A stretch of 64,000 bases of DNA, from positions 63,408,733-63,472,732 of the forward strand of contig NC_134276.1 in assembly GCF_949628215.1 (NCBI RefSeq), in the 5' to 3' direction. The notes beneath the pieces were generated by a model. That model was not told the origin of the DNA and ran no database searches. It was given only the letters and a program-made list of their open reading frames with translations. Of the stretch, positions 11,638 through 24,900 are shown one piece after another. Position 1 is the first letter of the stretch, and every line of letters begins with the position of its first letter. The stretch comes from Phalacrocorax aristotelis. Its lineage: Eukaryota > Chordata > Aves > Suliformes > Phalacrocoracidae. Position numbers and translations under genes: made by a program.

Positions 11638-14600
11638 AAGAGGGAAGGATGGGGGTGTTGGAGAAATGTATGCAAATTTTGTTATCTTGTTTTTCTTTGT
11701 TTTCTTAGGCAGGTTTCGTCTTTCCTGATCTGATTTCAGTCTTGCCAGTGTAAATTGAAATGAAACAACGTGTAGTCAGAGATCACACCATTGGTTCTCA
11801 TTTTGGGCTTCTAGTCTAAAAAAACCCCACAAAATCAAGCTTCAAACACAAATTTGGATTGCATTTTTGGAAGTCAAAACCTTGGGAAATCTACAGAGGT
11901 TTTATTTGTTCTGTGTTATTTATGAACATCATGAGTTAAAAGCACCCCTTAAAACTTCTGGCAATCTTTAGATGTGATTGCTGCATGAATGAAATTTTTT
12001 GTCAGATTTTAATCCCATGTATTTTTAGGCTTCTGTTGTTTATCTCTTCTTTAAAAGTACATCCACACACAACATTAATTTCTCAGTATTTTATATGGGG
12101 AAAATCTTAAGTTGATGTATTTTTCCTTGTTTCTTAATTTAATGAATTAAGTTTCTTGTTTGTTCATTTTATGATTACTTGTTGTAGAGTTGAACCTTAA
12201 GTTGTTTTTTTGACAACAAAGGACAAGCTGACTGATGGAATTTACCTTCTGTGAAACTAAACAATGGTTTAATCCTGGAGGGGAAGCCTGTGATGTATTA
12301 TTACACATCTTAGTCCAAACACTTTCTTATCATATGTTGAAAGATTGTCATGGTTGATGTACTGAATTTTACAAAATACATAGGTATAAATTATTCTAGA
12401 GGAGCTGCATAAAAATAACGTAGAAATTGCAGCTTAGGGACATGGCTTGTTACATATGAAGTCACTGGAGGAGGTGAATATGCACTGGAGAAATTGGATT
12501 TGATGGGCTAGGCACTAATATGCATACACATGGGCATGCATATATAGAGATATAATTTGCTCAGATAACCTGCATTTGCCCTATTTAGCTGAAAAAAATT
12601 GCCTATGTTCCAGACACATCCCAGACTGAAGTAGTCATGATCGGTAGTAATTTTTAAAGTGAGGAGTGGACAAACAGTAGCGCACAGACCTAGGCTAAGC
12701 CCCCTGCTTTTTTCCATCTTTCTTTGATTATGGTCTTCGGATACAGCGGCGGTACAAGCAAGCAGTTATAATACAGTAACAGATCCACTGATAGTGATCT
12801 AGCTAAGCAAGACAAAACCTTCCATGAGAGTCAGGAGTAGTGTGTTTCTTCTGAAGCGTACAACTTCATCCAGGCTTCATGACATGCAGCTTCCACAGGT
12901 CAGTAAAATGAAGACATACAGAAAGTGTGTCTCCATATCAAGAGTCACAGAGTCTAAGCCTTTTGTATAAACAGTGCACCCAGAGAAAAAGATTAAAAAT
13001 GCTCGTCCACACTTGATTTGATAAGACCTAGGTTTGATTTTTTTTTCTTGTCTCCCTCCCTCCCATTTCTCCTGTAAGGAAGAAGGCATCCTGAAACATA
13101 CTTTGCTCCTCCAGTCATAATGGTTGGCAATAGTATATGAAATTACTTTGATTCTTGACATGAGATAATAATGCTTCACATAATACTTTCTTTCATGGGA
13201 TTTTTAAAAATTTGTTTTAGTATGAGTAAGCATCCTAACTTCTGTCATGCTTAGGGTTGAACTCTTGCATTCTCATGTGGGAATAGAAAATATTAGTAAT
13301 GTGTATTACCACTAAATGCCATTTGCTTTTGTGAAAATATGTAAAATAAAGATAATTTCTTGTAAAATTTGCAGTAACAGTTATGATTTGCTGTTTGAGG
13401 AAAATATAAATTTGACGACATTTTTTTCTGGACAAGAAAGGTCTTTTTAGTAAGGAAGCATATAAAACTGGCATAATGCATGTGTTTGTTAAAGTATGTA
13501 AATATAATGTATCAGATTAACTGATACGCTTATTTAAAAAGGACCCATTTTCAGGTAAAACTAATCTTAAATTATGTGGAAGGAGACCTAAGAAAAGTTT
13601 TGGGTCTATGGAAAATATTACTTTTCTCTAAGTCTGATGCAACTCATGTATCTCTAAGAGTGTGTAGGGACAAGAACCCCAGTGAAACTGAAGGAATTAC
13701 TTACCTTCCTGTGGTGAGATTAACAAACCAAAATAATTAAAATATAAACCTGGCAAAACAGTTACCTAAGCACTTACCTTTAAGCATTTGAATGATTTTA
13801 ATGGCTTATTAGTAGCTCTCATATGACTAAAACTGAGCATTAGAGATAGGTTAAATCATCCTTTTTAAAATGTTTCTTGCTTTCTTCTGATAAAAATATT
13901 TTCTTTTTTTTTTTTTATTTTTTATTGCTTAAGAATGTAGCATTGAGTAACTTTTGGCATGTATGTAAAGAGAAATAGGAAATTCCAAACCTAAATCAAG
14001 GAAACTTTGCCTTATAAGTTGGAATGTTTCTGTGATTTTTCATTAAAAATTTTGAGGGGCATAAGGTTTTCAAAAACCTTTTAAAAGTGTTTTTTTTCCA
14101 GGAAAGGACCCAGATAACAATCACAAAGTTTGTTAGGTAATAATCATCCAGGCAGACTGGTAATATTTCATGATAATGAACCATGAGAGTTCAGATTTTG
14201 TCTGTGTCCTGGTTTTATTAAAAAAGGCGTATTGATTACACAATAATCTGTATACTAACACTAAGCAGAACTGGGCAATATGTTTTTGCTTACTTTTGTT
14301 GCTCATTTTAAGCAGAAATACTGGCATTTCTGAGTTGTGAGGAGCCTTAAGCAGGCCGTATAGCTTGTGCCTGCAGTTCAATGCAATTTGCTGTACAAGG
14401 GTTGTAGCAGTTAGAGAGGGCAGCAGTCCATAGCAGCCCCAGGTTGAGCCTAGCTGAAAGCATGAGTGTTTGCCAAATGAGAAAATGGGCCAGAGTTTAC
14501 TGGCAGCCTCTGCATGTGAGAGATGTCCAACTGAAAGGCACAGAGCTGTATTACTTTTTAGTTGCCCGATGGAGCTTGGTTCCATACAAGATTTACCTAC

Positions 14601-15153
14601 AGAAGTGATTTTCAAATGCTTCCTCGATGCTTGCACCCCTCATTATATCTCATCTCACCTCATGTTCTGCTTTCAAATAAGAAGCTTGTTTTCCAATTAT
14701 TACAGCTGATAAAAAAAAAAAAGAGTAATGAAAATATTGAAAATAAAACTGGTGTAATTCTACTCACTGGCAAATATGTATGTCTGAGGAAGAACCACAT
14801 GCTTCAAATTTTAGAAATTAGTATATGGAAGGTTAAAGGTATATCTTGTGGATATGTTGTAATATATGGCCAGAATACCTCTGTTCCCAGGATATCACTC
14901 CCCTGCAAAAAGTGCATTCTGCCTCATGGCAGTATCCTATCTGTGTCTTTAAGGGGAACTACAGACATAATCGCCCTAGGCTGCATCAAAAATAGTACCC
15001 AGTATTTAATTATATGTAGGAATATAGTTTTTTTCATTATTTAATTTCCAAATTAATACTTCTTTCCTGCTTTATGTTTGTTAATATCACTTTTAACTAG
15101 AACAGAATCCCAAATTATTCCCCATAATTCTTAAGAAGAATATTTATGTAATA
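11638..15153. other. Unique non-coding sequence
   Basis: AT-rich with a T-rich run at about 13902-13923 and no recognisable repeat. The longest frame in the window (14133-14636, minus, 167 codons) lies here and is overlapped by a plus-strand frame at 14562-15044 (160 codons). Neither shows a recognisable domain or signal, and their composition matches the surrounding non-coding DNA. Confidence 0.5.
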
Positions 15154-15182
15154 TATTCCTTAATGAATAATATTAAGGAATA
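15154..15182. repeat. Perfect 11 bp inverted repeat, 7 nt loop
   Basis: TATTCCTTAAT at 15154-15164 is exactly complementary to ATTAAGGAATA at 15172-15182. The stem is AT-rich and too short for a microRNA precursor. Confidence 0.85.
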
Positions 15183-15790
15183 CGTTATAGAATTCCTACA
15201 AGGACTTTGTGATGGAATGAGACAGAGTCACAGGATCAGAGGCTTGCTTTAGGGTTCCATCACTCAAGCAGGCTGAAATTTAGAAGCTACATTAAACCAT
15301 GAACCAACATTTGAAATGAAACCTGCAGAAATGATTTTTCTTTCTGAAAGCTGGGAGAGCTTCAGAAACCTTTTCTTTTGCATTTCTTGTCATTGTTTCG
15401 TTGCTTTTGGTTTCAACTATAAGCAGAAATGGCTTGACAAATATATAGAGAAATATATATGCGTATGCATGTGTTGGAATGGTCTGAAGTTGTGACACCA
15501 GGCAGCACTTCTTCAGTAATTTTTGCCCTGAAACATATTCTTATCGAGGTCATCAAAGGCACAGCAGACCACTTCTCTTATTGTCCAAGCCAACAAACCA
15601 AAGAAGTCTGAGATTCCAGTAGGTTCCCATCTATTCACCATCAAAAATTGGAGACTGCTGATTTGAAATATAACTACTGTGATGGCAATGAACAGAAAAG
15701 TATTATTTTTCCATCTGTGCTAGATAATTCTATACCATAGCTGTCTTCTCTGAAGCTATAGACCAGGGATTTTGCTTATTTCAGCTTATA

Positions 15791-15830
15791 CGTATATATA
15801 TACATACACACACATATATATATGTATAGG
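15791..15830. repeat. TA/CA dinucleotide microsatellite
   Basis: Alternating purine-pyrimidine run of about 40 bp (CGTATATATATACATACACA then CACATATATATATGTATAGG). Confidence 0.9.
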
Positions 15831-18216
15831 CTTTTCCCTAGAAAGTTGACCAGATATGTAACCTGCCTATTTTTCTTAATTTGCTGTGAAGCAGACATGC
15901 ATAATTTTGAAATTCTAAATAATATTGTTGTAGCTGTTGCTAATAATCTGTGCTTTTCTAGCACCCTTACTCTCCATCTGCTCTGGAACAAGAAATGTGA
16001 ATTGCAGCTAATATAAAGCATAGGAGATCACTTCTCACTGTGTCCTGCAAAATCAGTTATGTTCTATCCATTTTCTATATGTAGAGTATACCTTGCTATC
16101 TTGTATTTTGTTAGTAAAATTATTTCTATAATATAATTTTGCTGCTTAATATTTTAAAATCAAGAAAAGCCTAATATCTCCAGTGAATTCTCTAGATCTG
16201 TCATTATTCAGTATAATGGCATAGCACTAGGAAGCACAATTTTTTTTTTTTATAATCATATGAAAAGTTGTTAGGGAGGTACTCTGTAATTCTTAGCTGT
16301 TTTTAATAATGAAATTATTTTGTTGACTTGCTATAAAGACATTTTAACATGAAAAATAATGTAGTGACAAAAATGTAATTTTGATTAAAATCAAGTTTTA
16401 TCAGAAATGGCAAGGGGCAATTTCCTGATGGTGCCAGGAATATTTTGTTTTTCAAAAGGTGCAAACATACTGTTTAACTGACTTTGTTCAACCCTTTCTA
16501 CTCCTTTCGGTTTGATTGTTCTCACTGGAGAACAAGGAGATAATGGCGGAATGTCAGATATGGTACTTACCAGCCAGACCTTCAGCAAATACTTTGCAGG
16601 AGTTTTGAGGGCCCCTTGTTACAGACTAAAACTCCTACACTAAATATTGTTTTCATTCTGAGTGGCATAAAATTGTCTGGTGCTGTACATTTTCGATAAA
16701 CCAAAACCAAATAACAACTTGTTTACTGTGTGTTAGGTCCTGGGAAAGCACAGAAAGAAAAGGAGTGTAAAGCCACTAACAAATAATATTTAAAGAAAAA
16801 TAGATTCCTACTGATGTCATTAAGCCTGTAGAATTGTTTTAAGGGTACATACCTATGTACTACCGATTTTTCCCAAGACATGTATAAGCAAAGAAAAACA
16901 TCAAGTGTTAGACCCTCTCTTGAAAAAATGACCAGCTATTTAAATATGCTGTTGCATTTTCAGCATAGCTGCTTGCTCTAAATTAGCAAATCCAAGTGTG
17001 TATATGATAATTTACTGTGGTTAGTATTATTTTCTTCAACTACTAGTTATGAGCTTCTAAGGGAAAATTTATTCTAAAATCAGTAAGAAAATTTGTGTAT
17101 AGCAGGGGAAAGCAGAGAAAATTATTTGTGATCTGAAAAGGTGCATTTATCGAGTTAAAGAAAGTTGCTTTAACTCTTAATTAAATAGTTGTTAGGTTGG
17201 TCAGAATACCTGACTCATTGTCAGCCAAAATATACATTTCATCAGCTATTGTTTTATTTGTAGTTCCAGAAAGAATTTCTGTTTTCAAACAAATTCAAGA
17301 ATGTGCTATATATAAATAGTGCAGGAATTCATGAACATATATTTTAAAACGGAATCAATATAAGGTGGATATGGCTATTCATGGAAGTAAAGATCAGGAA
17401 ATGAAGGACTGTTATTCTGGGCCTAGGATTAAGGTTCATTGATTGTCCAGGCCAAATTTCTGTGTATCCATGCCTCAGTTACGCCTTCTGTAATGTAACT
17501 TTTATTTCTCAGGTATGTTATTGTGAAATTAAGTCAGATTTGATTTCATATTGAATGATATCGTGTAAAATGGGAGCCCAGTATTGTATAAAAATATTGA
17601 AGGAGCTTTCAAAGCAAGCCACAATAATTTCCAGCTGTGTGTAACTGTAGGGCCACATGTTTGCTTCAATTTTTTAAATGCTAGAATTATTTTGATTTTT
17701 TACAATGAATGCAAATAATGAACATAAAGTACTCCTCCACCTATACTTAGATACTTAGTAGTTAAATTTCTTGGCTGATAAGGAAAACAGTTGTTGAGAG
17801 ACAGAAGAAAAGCGGCATGGGTGTATAGTCCTTAATATTCTTGTAATAAGGCAGTCACACATCTAATCTTACTGCTGATTACATTTTGAAGGGTTTTGTC
17901 CAAGAACACTAGAAACAGGAACTGGCTGGGAACTTCTTAATGAGACATTTCCTTAATCAGAATATCTATGAGTTGTGAAGACTAAAAGCCTTCCATTTGG
18001 ATGCCTTCTCAGGTGAAGGAGAGAATTTATGTTTAAATACTAATTACAGCACAGCCAAATGGCCAAGGCACTCTCTTGGGATGTTCACTCCCTACTTTGC
18101 CTCTATTGCAGCGCATTTCACTGGAGAACATTAACCATATCTCTGTAGGCTACTCTAATTTCTCTCAAAAACAGCCAGTGGTGTTTTTTTATAAATGATA
18201 GCAACCCAGACAAAAC
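15831..18216. other. Unique AT-rich sequence
   Basis: No gene, RNA gene or repeat is recognised, apart from short homopolymer runs such as the T-run near 16242-16251. Confidence 0.5.
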
Positions 18217-18236
18217 CCACCTGTTTAAGCAGGTGG
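18217..18236. promoter_or_regulatory. Palindromic pair of CACCTG/CAGGTG E-boxes
   Basis: CCACCTG at 18217-18223 and CAGGTGG at 18230-18236 are exact inverted repeats separated by six bases. CACCTG/CAGGTG is the E-box form preferred by the SNAI and ZEB zinc-finger repressors, and ZEB proteins favour paired sites. Whether this pair is bound is unknown; only the motif arrangement is seen. Confidence 0.3.
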
Positions 18237-18479
18237 TTTACATTGGAAGTGGGGACATGAGGTAATTCCAGATTTCAGATGAAGATTTCAGTCACTGGGC
18301 GGCTGATTTTATCTGTGGGTCTCTCTCTTTCTTGCATGTCTCTGGGATTGCACATGGAAAAATAATGAAATTTAAAAATGCAAAATCAAATACTGAATTC
18401 TTTGCCAGCCCTAATAGGAACTTGCTTTCCCACCAAAGTTTTGAAACTATTAAAGCACAAGGGAAACTAACACGATCAG

Positions 18480-19090
18480 CAGGAAACACTCAAGTCCTTG
18501 AAATGTGTTCATTTTGTAACTACACAGATTTCCAGCTGGAATGTCCCTGATAATAATTAATTTCCCCCTACAGCACTGTTTTCATTCCCTTGCTGGGAAG
18601 AGCACTACAAAGCCTGGCTCTGCTGTAGCGTCTGGGAACAAAGACAAGACACTCCTACTTCTCACTGCCTCTTTCTCAAAACTAAACTCAGGTGGAAATT
18701 TCACTCCCTGTGTATTGCTTTGATTAATGAGATGATATCAGGTCCAGGGCTAAACATGCTGTAGTGCTCATAAAATGTTCGATTTACTGGAATTCTTTTC
18801 TCTTGACGATTAATACAAGTGTAATGGGCTGCCATTCCCAATTGTTTTGTCACATCTTTGCTACACAACCGAAGCCTACATTGGAACTGAGACTCACTTT
18901 AATTATTGAATTAACACAATTTCATGGTTGATATGCTTCTTTCTCACCTCTGGGCTTTATATTTACCAGTCTGCTGTGATCTTTTTCCCTATTGGTGCAA
19001 GGAGAAATTAATGTATTTGCTTGTTGCTCATGCATTACTATCCATAATAATCCCAAATTAAATTTCACCTGAAGAAACAGAGTTTTGCAT
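18480..19090. other. Candidate conserved non-coding block
   Basis: Non-repetitive block with no long frame and no simple repeats. It contains clustered homeodomain-type cores (AATAATTAATTT near 18552, TTTAATTATTGAATTAACAC near 18898, GAGAAATTAATG near 19002) and the repressor-like CAGCTGG/CCAGCTGG near 18532. Its texture resembles vertebrate conserved elements, but conservation cannot be seen from one sequence. Confidence 0.2.
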
Positions 19091-21737
19091 CAAAACTTTT
19101 CCCTACAGCTCCTTATACATTTTAAAACAAAAAAGACATCTTTCTTTTCACAGTTAGAGGCATACATTTCCATTGCAGGATGCTTGTATCCAAACTATCT
19201 GCTATATATTTCATTTTTTAAGTTAATTTCTTGAAACTTGTGGCCCATATTATTGAGACATAGTAACTCTGAACCTGGGCCCTGGCCTGTCCCTGAATAT
19301 CACTGTGTTATAGCTTGTGCAAACAAAATAGCAGCCAAGGTTTAGATTCCAGAGTATTAAAATGTCCAGAATGTTTAGATATCCAGAATATTTAAGCCTT
19401 CATCTAATGCAGATTCTTTATCAGTAGGATCACAGTCAGATATATCTGTGCAGCATTAATAAAACAACAGTCTTCTGTGGTGGCAGAGGTCCCCCATCAT
19501 CTGCAGTAAAAGAACTGGGGAAGGGTGTGTGTGTTCTTTTCTTTTGAAAAGACGCCCACTGTTTTCTAAGCATTCACAGTGGGGCAGGCTGGGAGACATG
19601 TGCCATACATGTGACAGCTCATCACAATCATCTCTTTCCTTGCACCTTGTCACCTTTAAGCCAACTGAAGTAATCTCCTACCATGGTGATGAACTTGGCT
19701 AAGAAGGCAATACTTTGCAGAAAAGATAAAGTCATACTTAGGAAAAACTGAAAATGTACGATTATACAAGCATACAACCTAGCCATAAAAAATAAAGCAT
19801 TGACTCAAAACCTTCTTCCTCAGTACTGTTTCCTCCTTTGGTCTCACCTGCTTTCTTTTTCCCTATTGCATTGTAATTGTTGTTCTCTCATTTCATTCTC
19901 GTAATTTTTTCTCCACAAGGAGAGGAGGAATGATGACTCCTGCTTCGTCAGCTCACCTGGAAGAACATGTAAATAGCATAGCAATTAACCTATGGAGAAA
20001 TGAAGAATTATTCAATAACATAACGCTATGGGGGAAGTGGGATATGCTCCTTTCAGTCACTGGTTCACTGAATGTGTATGCATTTTTTAGAAAGACCATC
20101 ATCATCTACAAGCCCTTTGGCTATTTGTGTTTTGTATGAATCTGTCACTAGTAGGCCATTTAGGGTAGTAGAAGTAATGAAGGGGTGGCCTCCCTCCACT
20201 ACCCTCTCTTCATTTTACAAATCAGTATTTTTTTCCACCTGAAACTGTTCAGTATGGTATGATCCCATTTTGGTAGTAACTTCACTGAAACCGCAAATAC
20301 CTTTCTAGCAAGAAAACTATTTAGTCTGTGAATAATTTAATGTTCATATGACACCTGAAGGAAATAAAAGGAAAGAGATATTTATTATGGTAGTTTCTTG
20401 CTTAAAAAGTCAGTTCCCCCACAATCCTTTATTCTCCAAAATACCAAATTCAGACAGATTGCATTGTGATGTTGAGAGCTTTACGCTCATTGACTTACTA
20501 CTGGAATTATTTTGCAGCTGGAAATGTTCAGGGCTACGTGGCCTCCTCTACAGCATTCACTCAGGGGAATATTTAATTTTTCACAGAAATTATCCTTTAG
20601 AGTTATATGTCATTGAACTTCCTCCAGGAAGAGGGATTGCACACTTGAGTAACAGTTGCCAAGTTTAGTTCTGTGTTTGTTTTGTACTTGTTGAACTTAA
20701 CACAAAGGAGACACACTATACTGTGTCAGTACAACTGAACTTCAGGTAGCCTTGTTGAAGCAGGAAATCCACAATTTGTATATTCTTTCTTTCAGAGTAC
20801 ATATTGAAAGTTCATTTTTATAAACGGATATTATACAACAGGAGGTGCTTTCAGAGCTGACAAAGACCTTAGGAAAGTTAATGTTTTGCTATTATTAACT
20901 AATCAAGAAACTGTACTCCCTGCTCATTTTTCTATGAAATGAGCTGTACTTCTTTTGTTGTTGGGTAACCTTTAATTTTCATGGAACATTAACCGATCAT
21001 GAATTCAAAGAAATTGAATGGAAGATCTCACAGAATCTGCACGTGTAGTATTTTAAGATTTTTAATAGCAATTAGTTATTAAACTTTCCAGACTCTTTTT
21101 ATATCATAGCAAACCAATCATATTCTAGACACTTAGAATACCGACAAGATTATTCTATACTAGAAATGATAAAAGGCTGTTATACAGTGCTTGTATATCC
21201 ATCTGATAACTGTTACATTTCCAACACATGGATTTTTCTGATAAATGTCAAAAGAAAATGCACATGACTAAGCAATTAAACCACAAAAATTCAAATCCAT
21301 CTGGAAAATGATTACAGTAAGGACGAAAAAAGAGAGAAGAGTTTTGGGACAAAATTATCATACCTATTGCCTCTATTTCACCTAAGAAAGCAAGAGTTTC
21401 TCTCCTGTCCCAATTCAAATTTTTAGTTAGGCAGTTTTACGAACCTGTCTCAGAAAGACCATTTTTTTTCCTCAACTGTAATCTACCAGCCAAGCCTGGT
21501 AAAACATCCTATCAAATCATCATTTTAAAGTCCTGTGTGTTTAATGGGAAGTTGGTCTATCTGTATACTGGGCTGCATTAGGAAGAGCCAGCAGGCTAAG
21601 GGAAGGGCTAATTAACCTCTGCTTGGCATGCCTACAATATTTTGTCCAGTTCCAGGGCAGAACAAATATCAATTAACTGGACAGAGTGTGGTGAAGGAAC
21701 ACACTTATGGTCAGTTAGGGTGCCAGAGCACACAAGG
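19091..21737. other. Unique non-coding sequence
   Basis: No supported gene. The frame at 20348-20668 (106 codons, plus) has no known domain. No repeat is recognised before the CR1 that follows. Confidence 0.5.
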
Positions 21738-21965
21738 CAGGTTCAAGGAACAGGGTTTGCTTAGCCTGGAGTACAGAAGCAAAAGGAGAGGTCAAATTGC
21801 AGTCTTCCACTACCTAAAGGAGGATTACAGAGAATAAGCCAGATTCTCTTCAGAGGTCCACAGAGAAAAGGCGAGAGGCAGGAGTCACAAACTGTAGCAA
21901 GAGAAACTCTGCTTACATATAGCTGCTGCCCAGAGGCCGCCTTCTGGAGATGAATCTCCAAAAAA
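21738..21965 (+). mobile_element. Old CR1 LINE fragment, internally deleted
   Basis: In plus orientation the frame through 21838 reads like the ORF2 tail: FKEQGLLSLEYRSKRRGQIA then VFHYLKEDYRE. It then meets a TAA at about 21836. The similarity continues with sequence matching the 'RGNGxxLK' region (GAGGCAGGAGTCACAAACTG). After a deletion it continues with GCTGCCCAGAGGCCGCCTTC, which corresponds to the [12 protein letters not shown] segment. This copy is more diverged than those at 30.0 and 46.7 kb and has lost its 3' tail. The left boundary is uncertain. Confidence 0.75.
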
Positions 21966-24900
21966 AGGAATTCATCCTCTTTCTCAACTGTGCCTTTGCA
22001 ACTCTTCATTTTTATCCAGCAGGAAAGTGGCTTAGTCTCACATTCTGCTATAGCAAACCTGGGCACAGATGACTGCTATTGCCTTTTCACATTTTGTGGA
22101 GAGTTAGTTAGCATCACTTTTCCCTTTTAATATAAACAAAATCTTAAATTTCTCATCTTAAGGTGACTCAATAATCTATTTATTGTATATTGCTCATCTA
22201 CAAACAGTCAGCTCAAACTTGCAGTTCCTGTTACTTTTAGCTTTCCACAGCAAATACAGATGTACCTTACCTTCTGAGGCAAGGAACAGAACAGGGTGCT
22301 TTGACCAAGCACACCTCCTACTCTCACCCCCACCACATACAGACTCACATACACATCCTTTGTCAGATTCTGGTGTCATGTTTTCACATCTCAGAACTGC
22401 ATGAGAGGGAATTACAAGGCAGGGGAAATGAGAGAAATCTGACATGAATGATCTCTTCCATGTTTTGACCACCATGAAAATACCACAGTGACTTCCTGTT
22501 CACGGGTTCAGGTAACCCCATTCTTTCACAAGTATTCACAGGTATTTTGCCTTATTTCTGAAAAAATCTAACTGGAATTAGTTGTTAGTACAGTGTATGT
22601 TCATAAGTTATTCAGATGTTAATGAGGAATTGAATTTAAGTAAAATTAAACCCTTTAAAATATATTGAATAATAATAACCCTCAATAGGTAGCTAGGCTG
22701 GCAGATCTATACACAAGACATACTTCTATTTTCATCAACATTTTCTCATTCGTTAAAAATAATAATGAACAACCTCCTGCTGGCTTTTAAAAAAATTTGT
22801 CTTTCTGTTTTGTTACTTTTAGGATATCTTTTACCTTTTTATTTAATAATAATAGAAATTATTTATTTGTGTTTCTGGATCAGAACCTTGAGTCTGGCTG
22901 GTGAGTAGCTGAATTTATTTTTTCTCTCTGAATAATTTTCAAGATTTTCTACTTAAAACACAAGAATGTGTTTGTATCAATCTTGTCTAAAAAACCAAGT
23001 ACTGGAAAGACGGAATTTTACAGAAAATCAGGAACAGATTCAGTTTGGTTTCTTGTGAAATGCCAACACAGCTGAATCCAAATGAATGATCTCCATACCT
23101 CAGCACTCTTGGTCTCTAGTCTCACTAGATAAGCATCTTTGGACCTTAAACCTTTGAGACACATGCAATCTTTTATTCAAGCATACAGACAAAACTTTAG
23201 TTCAAATATCCTGTTGACTAAGCTTAGTCAAGATCCGGAAACTCTTTCTCTGCCTAAATCCCCTGATTCATTTGTCATGCTCTGAGCATGACCACAGGAG
23301 CAGGTTATTCACAGGATAAATTTCATGCCCTTTTTAACTTTTCCACAGCAGCACAACGCACTGACCCAATGGGTAAGTGACCTAGCTTCAACTCCTTTTC
23401 AGTGTCAAAGAATTTTGACCTAGCATTCCCTCTCTTCAGCAAAATCCTGCTAACTCCTGGAAAAAAAACTGATTCTCTAACTTTGAACTGACATTGTGTC
23501 CATCTACAGAAGATGTATGAAGTCTAATTCCAGCCTAGTTGCAAGGACCCTTCAATAGGAGAATTGAGGACCTGATGGCATTTTCTCCTCTGTGTACTGT
23601 TTATATATTTCATCCAGTCATACCTTCATTTCAGGTGCTCACGTGAACCAGTCACTTTGGAATATCTTCTGAAGTTATAAGGAAACCTGCACACCTGACA
23701 CAAACTTCAAGATTCCAACCTAGTGACCTTGGAACCTAAGAACCTATTGTAGCCCATGGTTTTTAAGAGCCCAGCTCTGTTTCTGGTTCTAGCTTCTACC
23801 CTTGAACCAGGAGGCCAGGTGACAGGTGATAATCCAAGCTGAGGTTTCTCTGAATTCCCTCTTCCTTTACCTTTACCACATTTGAAATTCCTCCTAATGA
23901 CCTTTATGCACATGTTCCCTGTATTTTGGGGTGTAACCTCAAGCTGATGACAGTAGCCAAAGATCAGTATCTTCTTCAAGGTTTTCTGCAATTCATATAT
24001 TCTGCTATTATAGATATCAATTAGGTTTCTTTGAAAAGAAAATATCCATGCAAAAAGCAATTTTCTCTGCTTGTAATATTCTACATTGCACTAGATATTG
24101 CTGAAGATATTGGTGTCTGAATAGGATTGTTCTCCCTCATTACCCCACATCTCAGCCTAGTAGTGCGATGAATTCACAATCCTGTATTTATGTCTTCACA
24201 TTCAATCATGAAAACAATCTGTAGTAGCACAAATTCAGTGCTGTGGCTTTACTTAAGATCAAACTAGTAAAGCAGACAAGGACTGAAGAGAAAAGTTGCT
24301 ATTTCAGCAGAAATAATGTGAAAAAGAGAAATGAATACATGAAGCGATAACAAAAGCCATTCTAAATACTGGGAAATTATGTAAGTCTTTCTATTTTTTT
24401 AACCCATAAACAATCATATCCTTCATTTGAATTACTTCGGGTAGCACTAAACCAAAGTTTATTTTAACAACATTTCAAGGCATTGGCTGTGATGCCTTTC
24501 AATTTAAATAGGAAGAAGAAGGAGAAAAAAGGTGTGTTGTGGGGTGGAGGGAAAGCAAATACTTGCATGAGGCCCTGTCACCTGACCAAATTCTTGGCTC
24601 TGTGTGCAGTCCATTAGCTTTAGAGCATATAGTGATACAACTACATCTGGTCAGTCTGCCCTGGAGGGAATGAGAAATCAAGCTACAAAGATGAGGGAGA
24701 AAAGTGAGGCAATTGTCTAGCCAGAGGTATAATTTTGTTTTTTGCAACTATTGGCAGAGAGTACATGGAATGTCCATCAGAAAGACTGGCTGAAGTTATC
24801 TCCTGTTTCCCTCTCCTGACTGTAAAAGAGAGGCAGAGCTCCTCTGGAGCTGTAACTATAACTTTCCATCTGGAATAAAACCTTCTGATGGGAATGGGAG

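Noticed and set aside
11424..11728. Basic Arg/Gly-rich and Ser/Phe-rich small proteins on the two strands
   Set aside because: Both are read out of the polypyrimidine tract and are low-complexity artefacts.
14204..14225. TGTCCTGGTTTT resembling the start of the avian ERV LTR family
   Set aside because: The following sequence does not match the LTR and no matching end is found nearby.
14133..14636. Longest open frame in the window (167 codons, minus)
   Set aside because: No recognisable domain, signal peptide or membrane pattern. A 160-codon frame overlaps it on the other strand, and its composition matches non-coding surroundings.
15154..15182. Hairpin as a microRNA precursor
   Set aside because: The stem is only 11 bp and entirely AT-rich, far shorter than a pre-miRNA.
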